DNA of 64,000 nt from Ctena decussata (lineage: Eukaryota; Mollusca; Bivalvia; Lucinida; Lucinidae): NCBI GenBank assembly GCA_963989385.1, contig OZ022506.1:7605415-7669414 (forward strand). The letters run 5' to 3'. The notes below the pieces were generated by a model. It made no database searches. It was not told the DNA's origin and worked only from the letters and a program-made list of their open reading frames with translations. The position numbers were made by a program, and so were the translations under genes. Shown piece after piece: positions 55,301 to 64,000 of the stretch; within the stretch, counting starts at the first letter, position 1, and each line of letters begins with the position of its first letter.

Positions 55301-56309
55301 TAGGGCCGTGCTCGATTGGGCTGTGTGCATTGTGCCAGAACGGCTATAAGAATTCTGAAATCGAGCATACCAAGCGAGCAGGAAAGGGGGTGAATGCACG
55401 GCTATTGAACAATCATGATATGATAGCGTTTTGAGAAACACACATTTTCTTATGTTTGATGACATTTTGGGTGATGCAATCTGAATTTAAGGGAAAACAA
55501 TTCAAAGGACCAGTCTCTATAAGGCCATTTTCATGGCTAAAACCGATTTTCTTTAAACTTTGTATACTTTAACTGATATGTATTGACTGTCTTATGGTGC
55601 AATACCAGATTGTTTGTTTCACTGATTTTTGCTGTATGCATGATTTTAGTGGGTGGGGTAATTCCACCCCATTAAAAGTATAGTTACAAAAATGCTATTT
55701 GTTCTATTCCAAGTTCATGCTTCAAAATGGTGGTTGCAATAGGAAAAGTACACTTCAGGACTTAAAAGATGATGATAATATTGTTCTGAAATTCGTACCA
55801 GAATAGAGTTTATATTCGATTGTAAGATGTGCCCCAATTTCAGTATCTTTTGTTCTCCGACTTTACGAAAAACCACAACACGTTCACAGTTTTCAGGATT
55901 TTTTAAAAATCGTTTGCTATTATTAAGTTGATATAATAGTCGTTGCAGGCATATGTCAGAATTTATTTTATGATCATTAATATGAGAGTTATCTCCTCAC
56001 GAAATTTGATTTTGTCCGTTTTTCAATATCAGCATGCATTTGTCATTCCATAGTACTCCAAACTCCATTTGGAAGTTAATAGCACCTTTTGATGCAAATA
56101 TTTGTTTATTTTTGTAGGCATTGGAGTTACTTTTGCATGCCACGATGTCATATTTTATGTAATTTTGAAAAAAGGATACCTCGCATCTGGAAAATTAACA
56201 AATTGCCAATGACTTACAAGCAGGGTTTGCTTAGTTTTTGCAACCTCATTAAACTCATGCTAAATGCTTCAATTAAATTGCTTATGGCCCATTCGTGTTT
56301 TTACGCTGG

Positions 56310-57047
56310 TTAGTATTCATCTTCTTCAGAATTGCCGGACATAATCCATGTGTCAACAGCAGCATCTTTTACATAATCAATGTGCACCTTGCTTGGTTTG
56401 GCTTCACTGTTTTTTGTTTCGTTGCGGTAATATCCTAAACACCAAAGCACTGAAGCCACATGTGCACAACACCCAACGGTGCAAGCACCACTTCTGCACC
56501 CACAATGCCATCCAGTGATTGAGTTCAGCCCTTGAGTGTATTCAACCCACAAGTTATATGTTTTATTTGATGTGTGACAAGAACGTATCTGTGCTTTGAG
56601 AACACCGTCATTTTCTTTGTGTGCAATTATCTCATATGATCCCTTTTCGTCAAAGTGTTCATCCATGTAGGTTTGGCCTGTTTAAGTTGGTATATTCCCA
56701 TTGTCAGGTCCCTGAGTTCATCCTCAGTCAACTCTGGGAAATTGTCAAGCTTTGTGTCATCAATCTTTTTTCATATTACCCGTTTTTTTATCCCAACCAC
56801 TTTTCATAACCTTATCCTGCAGCTTATTTGGAGATTTTGCTAGAGCCATCATACGTCTGGCAATGACTTTGGATGAATCTGTGCTCGTTACCAAAGGAGA
56901 TCTAAATGCATTACACAAAGAGCATACTATTCTTACATAGTCTCCAACATATGGTATTTGGCTATTGGGCATTGTGTTGCTGAGGGCCTTCCACTTTTTA
57001 ATCCTGCCATTGGCTGATTCAACAACCCATTTTACCTTTGTAACCGT
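56310..57047 (-). pseudogene. DDE-type transposase with C-terminal SWIM zinc finger, 3' half
   Basis: Reading from 57047: VTKVKWVVESANGRIKKWK, the region of the catalytic Glu in DDE_Tnp_4-type transposases; then MPNSQIPYVGDYVRIVCSLC and the helix IARRMMALAKSPNKLQDKV. After a frame change near 56670-56760 comes the 118-residue frame 56310-56666 with WHCGCRSGACTVGCCAHVAS, a SWIM zinc finger (C-x-C...C-x-H). It ends in an acidic tail (NSEEDEY). The two Asp of the triad and the N-terminal DNA-binding domain are absent. Such proteins cut and paste the element by its ends; this one cannot. The family is placed near IS4EU/ISL2EU/Harbinger-type elements by the VVE...GR.K block and SWIM end; the exact superfamily is uncertain. 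Confidence 0.8.
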
Positions 57048-57210
57048 TGGGTGTTGTGCACATGTGGCTTCAGTGCTTTGGTATTTAGGATATTACCGCA
57101 ACGAAACAGAAAACAGTGAAGCCAAACCGAGCAAGATGCACATTGATTATGTAAAAAATGCTGCAACTGACACATGGAGTACGTCTAGCGATTCTGAAGA
57201 AGCTGAATAA
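57036..57210 (+). pseudogene. Second copy of the transposase C-terminus (SWIM end), inverted
   Basis: From 57036 the frame reads VGCCAHVASVLWYLGYYRNE and an acidic tail (DSEEAE) to a stop at 57210. It is the inverted partner of the end of 56310-56666, with several substitutions. It starts in the middle of the SWIM finger, lacking its first C-x-C, exactly where the inverted arm begins. It diverges from the minus-strand copy, with the N-terminal sides meeting at 57035. Confidence 0.85.
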
Positions 57211-58499
57211 TAACCAGCGTAAAAACACGAATGGGCCATAAGGACTTTAATTTAAAGTCTCCATAGTCCTATCAGCGGTAAAAATGCCTAAACACAAATC
57301 ATTGTAAAAACCGGTTCAACCTTCAGGTCTGGTAATAAAATGAGGATTGGTGTGCAAATATTGAGACATATAGCTGGCAAAAAGTAGAGAAATCAATTTT
57401 TGAAAAATAACAAATAGCTCCACAAAATACAATTTCCTGTTCTGGTTTCCCGTCTAGCAATGCTATATTAACTTAGGCGGAATAGTGATTGGGACTCCAC
57501 ACCTGTACATTGTATTTTTACCATTTTGTGAAATCGAAAGTAGGTCATTTTAGTTGCCAACAATAAATGACCCAAGTAAGTTTTCAAACCCTTTTTATGT
57601 GAAACTCAAGGATGTTTTATTTGTTTAAAGTTGGCTAAAATTTTCCAAGATATCCTATTTTTCAAAATTAGATAAAATATGACATCGTCGCATGCAAAAG
57701 TAACTCCAATGCCTACAAAAATAAACAAATATTTGCATCAAAAGGTGTTATTAACTTCCAAATGGAGTTTGGAGTACTATGGAATGACAAATGCATGCTG
57801 ATACTGAAAAACGGACAAAATCAAATTTCGTGAGGAGATAACTCTCATATTAATGATCATAAAATAAATTCTGACATATGCCTGCAACGACTATTATATC
57901 AAGATAAGAATAGCAAAAGGTTTTTAAAAAATCCTGAAAACTGTGAACGTGTTGTGGTTTTTCGTAAAGTCGGAGAATAAAAAATACTGAAATTGGGGTA
58001 CATCTTACAAGCGAATATAAACTCTATTCTGGTATGAATTTCAGAACAATATTATCATCATCTTTTAAGTCTTGAAGTGTACTTTTCCTATTGCAACCAC
58101 CATTTTGAAGCATGAACTTGGAATAGAACAAATAGAATTACCCCACCCACTTAAATCATGCATACAGCGAAAACCAGTAAACCAAACAATCTGGTATTGC
58201 ACCATAAGACAGTCAATACATATCAGTTAAAGTATACAAAGTTTAAAGAAAATCGGTTTTAGCCATGAAAATGGCCTTATAGAGACTGGTCCTTTCATTA
58301 AACAAGCTTAGAACTATTATCTTCTTCATATATTTTTCTGTATCGTCTGTTTGTCCGCCATTTTGTTTTGACTACTTGTTCTGTCCACACAAATTTCTCG
58401 TTTGGAACAGTGTGCGCCGTGTCAGGACACAGTTCCAGAGCACTCGATTGATGTTTAGCAAAATGTCGACTGTGAGCACAGCCCAATCGAGCACGGCCC

Positions 58500-60490
58500 A
58501 GACATATAGGTTGTTCATGCTGCTGTTTATTTTCATTTTACTTTGTTTTCAAAACCCTTACAGTGTAATTGTATTATTTGCTGTTGTAACATGCTACTTT
58601 TAACCAATAGGCACTGTTTAATCCCAAACTGCCGTGGAATTTTACTATCCAAATGCTCCTTGGAAACGCTGTGGTTGTGGTTATTCGTGTTTAATACTTG
58701 TGTCAGTGTTAATGTTGCAGCGTTATCAATTTCAATTGATTCACTATATTAAATTTTATTTTGTTTATTATTCTGCTCCTGATGGCAGCTATGAGAGATC
58801 TTTTCAAAGAATATGGGTACTCTCAACCCCCACTCTCTCCTCCCTGTGATTTACAATCATAGGCAGGACTAAATAAAGAATGAGTTTCATTTTCCTGATG
58901 TTTATCAAAATTAAACGGTCTCAATATTGTAATGCTTCGATATACATCTGAACAATTGAGTTCAATTGCTTATATTGAAATTCTTTTTCTGTCATTCTTT
59001 AGTGAAAACATAGTTATGACATCACAACGGCCTACCAGATTGGAAAGAATAACATTATGCCCGACTAGTTTAATTACTATAGGGCTTTTCAGTAAATGTA
59101 CAGAGAATGTAAATATTAACCGAAAACAAGCAAAGTATAGCCACAGAGAAAAGGAATGTCTAAGAATTTTGAAGTCTCTTTCATTCGTCTTTTGATAGTG
59201 CAGTGGTAAATGCGTTTTAGACATTTAAATTTGATTTCAAGCAACGAGTAGTTAATAAACAGATTGAATTGTCAAATAAAAGACCAGCCCATGAGAAAAT
59301 GATATTTATCATACATGCATAAGTCATACTTGAAATGTGCATGTCCAACAGATGTATTCCGTCATCTACAACCATTCTTTGTATGTGCGAACTATATAAA
59401 GGCTCTGATTATTCTTAGAGGACGTGCAGGCGCATCTATGCCTTTGCTGAACGCCCATGCGACAGTTACCAAAATCTCAGATACTGGCTCAAATGAAAGA
59501 TCAAATACAGAATCATTAATAGCAAAAGGCATTTGGCCACTTATTGCCAGTACAGGTTCTGTGAAAACAAGATAGGATAAAATCAGTTGGCGAAAATTTA
59601 CCTTGACACCACATCAGCTTACAAATATAAAATATTCTTGTCAGTAACCTTCAGATTTCAGTTTGTTAACACTTCAATTAATTTAAATACATGAATTTTC
59701 CTGTATGTTATTCAGACCTGTCCATAGATGAGCACTGTTAATTGATATCAACATGGTTTGTTCACATCCTGTATACTGCATAGCCGGACACAGTGGGCAA
59801 CAAAACAGAATTGTATAACATTGTTTTAGCAGGAAATACTTATACTTAGTCTACTGTTTTAGAATGAATACCATTTCCTGACAGAGAATTTGAATGTTTG
59901 TCATGTAAATCAGTCATTGTTTACATTTGGCCTTTCAAATTTCCCTCCACAGAAACTTGATCGGTGTCACCATATACATACACCTGGGAATTTGCTCCTA
60001 CTACATAGAACTTTGAACTATTAAAGCTGAAGACTACACTAGAAAATATCTGCTCAGAAAAGAAACTGTTTAAAAAGAACATAATGTTATGAAACAGTAA
60101 GCCTGTTTTTGATATACACAACCTGCTGTCTCTTAAAATGTATGTTGACTGTATTTCTACTACATTTCCCCTATTGAATAGCGGATTTTTGTGAAGTACC
60201 CCATTTTTATATCCTCCATATTCACTCACTTAAAAAGGTATAGCACCTAAACCAAATGCATTAAGCAGAAGTAAGTTTCCCATAAAATGTTATTCTGAAT
60301 GTATCTGTTGAAATGAAACGGATATGTAACTAGCAATGTAAAAGTTTTGAATTTGCTTATGCTATGATGATTGTAGATACATGATGTTTACACAGTTATG
60401 CACATGGAATGAAAACGCACAGCAATGCTGGGAAATTTTACTTAAATACATATATGATGCTTCCCACAAACTTGCTTAATCTAAACAGTT
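58500..60490. other. Unassigned stretch
   Basis: No repeat match or credible gene. The frames at 58932-59195, 59315-59575 and 59921-60229 show no reliable domain. Confidence 0.4.
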
Positions 60491-60499
60491 CATTTCATT

Positions 60500-63105
60500 T
60501 TTTTCGACTCTTTGACCAATTCCTCAAATGTAATGATGTTTAGGTTTCTGTAAGAGTAACGGTCAACAGCTTTGATTCTATCACTTTGAAAAAATGGAAA
60601 GGCTTAAAGATTGTGAAATTCATCTCCAATATCGTTCTCCTGGCATTGATTACACTTTGTATGAGCATGATCAATGTTTTCCCATCTACCCTTTTCAACC
60701 GGGAGCTTATGGTTTGATGTACGAAATTCGAACATATTAAGAAACAACTTTCCGTATAAAATGTTTATATAGTTTTCAAATTTTATATTGCTTTTGAATA
60801 AGCTATAAGATATGCCCTTTGATGACAGTTAACGTTGTAACTGAGAATGCCAGTCTTGCAAATATTGGTCAATGAGCCTTGATTTAACTAGTTTCGGTGT
60901 ATTTTTTGGTAGAAAGTAAATTTGTTGACGCCACAAATTATTCATTCCACAATGATTTAATATTGTTTGCATGCAATTTAACCATTTAAACTGCTAATTC
61001 GTGTTAAACATATATAAGTATAGTTGATAGGAGAGATTTGATGTTTTGTCTGTCACGAGCCTAGTCCAATAATTTATCATCTTCTGTTTGATTTGTAAGT
61101 CTAAAGGGCGCCTTCCTTATTCAGCATACAACATGTATTTCGGGGTACTTATCCTAGAGTGGGTATTTTTTTCTTAAAAATTCTGTATGGACACGCTCTA
61201 TAATCTCAACATTTTCAAAGCCCCATATTTCGCTAGCATATGTAAGGATCGGTACTACTGTATTGTCAAATAATTTCAATTGTAAGTCTATGGGTAGATC
61301 AAGGCTATTAATTCGCATAAACAGTAAAAACATGGTTTTTTGTGATTGTTCAACTATATGGTTTTTAGCATTAATGAAACCTCCACATTTAAAAAGCGTT
61401 ACACCTAAATATTTATACCGGTCAATTACTTCTTATATGTTTTCTCCTATTTTATATTCCCAATCGTTAGTTTTCCCTTAATTAAAGACACTGACTTTAG
61501 TTTTCACATATTACAATAGTCATTAAAACCATCAAGACATTTCTGAAAATCATTCTTATCATTCGAGAAAATAACCATATCGTCTGCATATAGACGAATT
61601 GATAACTTATATTAGCACTGAATACCTTCATTGTTAAATTCTAACATTAGTCCCTCGCTTCCCAAAGATCAGAAGAATGAATCAAGGACATTTAAGTAAA
61701 TTGCAAAACGAAGGGGAGATAGATTTCACCTTGTCTTACACCACACTGACAAGGGAAGAAAACAGACATGTCATTGTTATTACTTACACACGATTTAATA
61801 TTATCATACATGTTATATACAATTTTATTTTTTTCCTGTAATTGAGTTAAATAAATGAAAATGATCAAAGTACCCAAATCATAAGTCCGAACTCGTAAGT
61901 CCTTTGCACATTGACAATTCCGGAATATTTTGAAAACACAGATATGGACCCCGAAATTGAGGTGTGATCAGGTGCTCGCGAGTAGTAAGCATCACATGCC
62001 TATTATAATACACCCGCCATATCTATGTATCAGTAGGAAAAGTCAGTGAAAAAGAAAGTCCGGTATTTAAAAGATTAACTAAGCTTTGGCTGAGGCTATC
62101 AAATCGGAGATTAGTTTAGAAACGGCAACATTGTAGGGAGTTTTTGCCAGGTGCCAGTTCTCCAACCTGATTCAAAAGCTTGTGCAAAATCTAAAGGCAC
62201 AATATAATTTTTGTTTTTTATTGGATTTAAGTATTTCTATAAGGATCTTATAGGAGTTAGGGGACCTCCATACGCACCGAACTATCAACTAAGTGTGTGC
62301 ACCGCGGCGGAGGGTGAGGGTGAAGGTTTGGGCCCATTAAAACCAGTTTAAACCCCCCAGTAGTTATTACTGACCGTCCCAAGGCGGTACTTGCGTTGCG
62401 GTTGCATTTGTTTTATGTTCGGTGCTGTTTAATTTATTGTGATCTCATTTTAACCCTTCTATAATAAAAATAGGAAATAGGTAAAAATAGTTGTTAAATG
62501 TTTTTCGTATAATTTGCTTAGTCTGTTGTAACCCTTCTGTTGGTCTAAATAATTTAGGTCAGTAAAGATAGCTGAGTTGCCACTTATTGGGAAAGAACTG
62601 CGGACTCGGCTTATTACTTGTAATTTATTGTTTGTTGGAATGTCTTTGTCAGTCTTTCCCTTTGATGTTGAAGATAGGGTTTAGGATCTGATTCAGTCAG
62701 TTCCTGAAGTGTAGTTACTCTTTAAATTTAGACAAAAATATAGTCACTTTTACAGTACTCTTTTCTAAAACCGGCCTGGTTTTCTGGGATAAGATTTTTC
62801 AGTGTCAGTAAATTTTGTCATTCGATTATTTAAGACTGCAGTGAAATGTTTACCGAGGCAGCTCAGTATGGTAATAGGCTTGTTATTTTGTGGGCATTTC
62901 GAATCTCCTTTATTTTTGTATGTCGGTCTTATAACACCTTCCAACCATATATCTGGTAAATTGCTCGAATCAAACACTTACCCGAATCAAACTCTTTGTT
63001 AAACAATTTTACATATAATGGAAGAAAGATATGCTTATTGAACTTACTATATGTATTTAATATTTGGTCTTCTCCGAGACCAAGGCAAAATAAGTGTTTT
63101 AACAT
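60500..63105 (-). pseudogene. LINE reverse transcriptase remnants
   Basis: Blocks in order: CLGLGEDQILNTYSKFNKHI near 63050-63100; NLPDIWLEGVIRPTYKNKGD and PITILSCLGKHFTAVLNNRM (62765-62977); after the inserted tail, DFAQAFESGWRTGTWQKL (near 62120-62200); CQCGVRQGEI (61692-61760), the RT template-grip motif; LYADDMVIFSND with the catalytic YADD at 61579-61590; ILTYASEIWGFENVEIIERV (61190-61260); and RWENIDHAHTKCNQCQENDI near 60610-60690, the C-terminal Cys/His zinc-knuckle region. An active LINE RT would copy its RNA at a nicked target. Here stops occur in most blocks and the endonuclease is absent. RT assignment is secure. Confidence 0.85.
62253..62736 (+). mobile_element. 5'-truncated Penelope-like 3' tail inserted in the LINE
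   Basis: It starts at 'ggagttaggggacctccata', matching 36938, and ends 'cagttcctgaagtgtagtta' plus 'ctctttaaattta'. It is collinear with 36938-37418. LINE coding sequence lies on both sides in the opposite orientation, so the tail inserted later. Confidence 0.85.
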
Positions 63106-63286
63106 TTTGTTTCTGTGACATTAACTCTTACCTTTGGAAATGCCAGAGGAAACAAATTTTATGTATTTAAAAAATTATTGTAATTTAATGAATAAGGCAA
63201 AGTACAAAGACATTGCTGCAGTATATTGTTGATGTAAACGACAAAAGAAAATCAAGACATTTTGTTTTACTCTTATTCATAAAATA

Positions 63287-63470
63287 CGAGGGGTGATAAA
63301 AATACGTGGACTTTTCCTGTTGCGGTAAGGGTAATGCAGTACTAGTTATTTTCTCATACCGCAGAAAAGCTCGATCTTTTAGCTACGTGATGTACATTTT
63401 TGAAGAAATTTCAATGAAAAACAGTGTTTTGTTTGATTTTATATTAGGTAGGTACAACTACAGCGGAGCA
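63287..63470 (+). mobile_element. Mariner-like terminus, single end
   Basis: TA then CGAGGGGTGATAAAAATACG and 'tggacttttcc' resemble the right terminus of the MITE at 37892-38399 ('cgtggactttt'). No partner end is found before the window ends. Confidence 0.5.
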
Positions 63471-63499
63471 CGACTTTAATGAAGTTTGGCGTTTTGTCC

Positions 63500-63960
63500 G
63501 ATTTTAACATTACCGTGGTCCTTTTGTTCTCTGTTTTCACAAACTAACATACCTTTTGCAGATTTTTCATAATGTTGATTTTCATGATGTTGATATGAAT
63601 CTGAGCGGACTTTGGTTTCCATTCTATTGAGTTGGTTTGGCTTATTGTGGGTTCTTGCTGCATCGGACATCTCTTTCCTTCCTGATGCCCGGATCTGTAG
63701 CCTTTCTCGAGACGCAGGGTTTGAGTTGGCTCGATAGGGGAAGCCTGCGCTCGCGAGTTAATACGTAGGCGTCTCTTACCTGATGTCTGCAGCTAATGTG
63801 TCCCGCGGAATGACAGTAAGTGTGGCTCGGAGAGGGATGCGTGTTGCCTGCCGAGACCTACCCATCATTCATTTTCTTTCAAACTTTGGGGTTTAGCGAC
63901 GCCGAAGAAGTTAACTACAGAAACGCACGTCTGTCACACTAAATTTGGTATGAATACGTT
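63500..63960 (+). repeat. Interspersed repeat family D, second long copy
   Basis: 'gcctgcgctcgcgagtta', 'acgtaggcgtctcttacc', 'tgatgtctgcagct', 'gtggctcggagaggga' and the terminal 'gaagaagttaactacagaaa' plus 'cgcacgtctgtcacact' match 23560-23760. The copy's 5' part, about 63500-63660, has no counterpart at 23.4 kb and may be a different segment. No domain is seen in its frames. Confidence 0.65.
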
Positions 63961-64000
63961 TAAGGCACGTCTGCATGCAATTTTATTGTTGTGAAGCACT

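Larger units (their letters stand above)
55504..58295. mobile_element. Fold-back DNA transposon with duplicated transposase end, 2.8 kb
   Basis: Termini are AAAGGACCAGTCTCTATAAG and its exact inverse. The left arm (55504-56482) and right arm (57036-58295) are inverted copies. They differ by a few percent, by a ~30-bp gap near 55660-55695, and by a foreign stretch of ~380 bp in the right arm (57240-57620). The arms include not only terminal sequence but also the C-terminal coding end of a transposase, so that end exists twice, pointing outwards. The 550-bp centre (56483-57035) keeps further transposase sequence on the minus strand. TCA on both outer sides of AAGGACC/GGTCCTT may be a 3-bp target duplication. 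Confidence 0.85.
55303..58499. mobile_element. Outer host MITE carrying the fold-back insertion
   Basis: gggccgtgctcgattgggct plus gtg (55303-55325) is repeated exactly in inverted orientation at 58477-58499. About 180 bp separate each from the fold-back element's edges. The simplest reading is a ~400-bp TIR element into which 55504-58295 inserted. Confidence 0.6.
60500..63160 (-). mobile_element. Decayed LINE (non-LTR retrotransposon)
   Basis: ORF2-type blocks are collinear on the minus strand, N- to C-terminal from 63160 down to 60500. The 5' part is missing. A Penelope-like tail (62253-62736) on the plus strand splits it, and a ~200-bp stretch of other sequence (61880-62090) interrupts it again. 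Frames are broken throughout. The clade is not assigned. Confidence 0.8.

Noticed and set aside
59090..59190. 'YSHREKECL' reminiscent of the RNase H region of gypsy elements
   Set aside because: The match is limited to nine residues and no other RT or RNase H block lies around it.
1..64000. CRISPR arrays, bacterial operons, rRNA genes
   Set aside because: Tandem arrays here have long degenerate units without unique spacers. No prokaryotic gene organisation or rRNA sequence is visible.

Overview
This is a eukaryotic, AT-rich, gene-poor stretch of an invertebrate genome. A bivalve mollusc is the best guess. The reasons are two Pearl/Helentron-like elements (tandem core of about 150 bp, GTCC-type microsatellite, GC-rich terminal hairpin), an SRCR-domain gene with very large introns, Penelope-like retroelement debris, tRNA-derived SINEs and many nested DNA transposons. 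No bacterial-style gene, operon, rRNA, CRISPR array or intact tRNA is visible. The species call is inference.

The only credible host gene runs on the + strand. It has three exons (22469-22632, 34148-34301, 46507-46673), separated by introns of about 11.5 and 12.2 kb. Their splice phases match exactly (2-1, 1-2, 2-1). Exons 34148-34301 and 46507-46673 together encode one complete six-cysteine SRCR domain, and exon 22469-22632 encodes the second half of the preceding domain. The gene extends beyond both ends of what I can recognise.

Everything else is repeat-derived. 1-1640: ten degenerate 165-bp units. 1.6-7 kb: a roughly 50-bp-motif satellite interrupted by a Penelope-like 3' tail, preceded by a truncated TIR element. 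8.8-10.7 kb: a Pearl-like element with an internal 632-bp duplication. 13.7-22.3 kb: an 8.6-kb Ty3/gypsy-type element on the minus strand with both LTRs, PBS, PPT and a 4-bp TSD. It keeps decayed gag, protease and integrase but has lost the whole RT/RNase H region. It ends 147 bp upstream of the first SRCR exon. 24.1-25.8 kb: a hAT element with an 8-bp TSD, a stub of BED zinc finger, and a nested TTAA-flanked MITE. 28-34 kb: ~170-bp satellites invaded by Penelope-like tails and a 901-bp TIR element. 35.4-37.4 kb: the longest Penelope-like copy, with an RT that has a YLDD motif; its 3' tail explains about ten scattered 5'-truncated repeats in the window. 37.4-41 kb: a ~155-bp satellite with a mariner-like MITE, then several fold-back sequences including a perfect 41-bp stem. 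43.8-45 kb: a second Pearl-like element. 48.4-49 kb: a nearly perfect 288-bp duplication. 55.3-58.5 kb: a fold-back DNA transposon in which the C-terminal part of a DDE/SWIM transposase is present twice, back to back. 60.5-63.2 kb: a decayed LINE on the minus strand, split by a Penelope-like tail.

The most noteworthy points are: the back-to-back fold-back transposon and the similarity of its termini to the 901-bp TIR element; the clean loss of RT from an otherwise complete gypsy chassis; and the order of nested insertions that can be read through the satellites.
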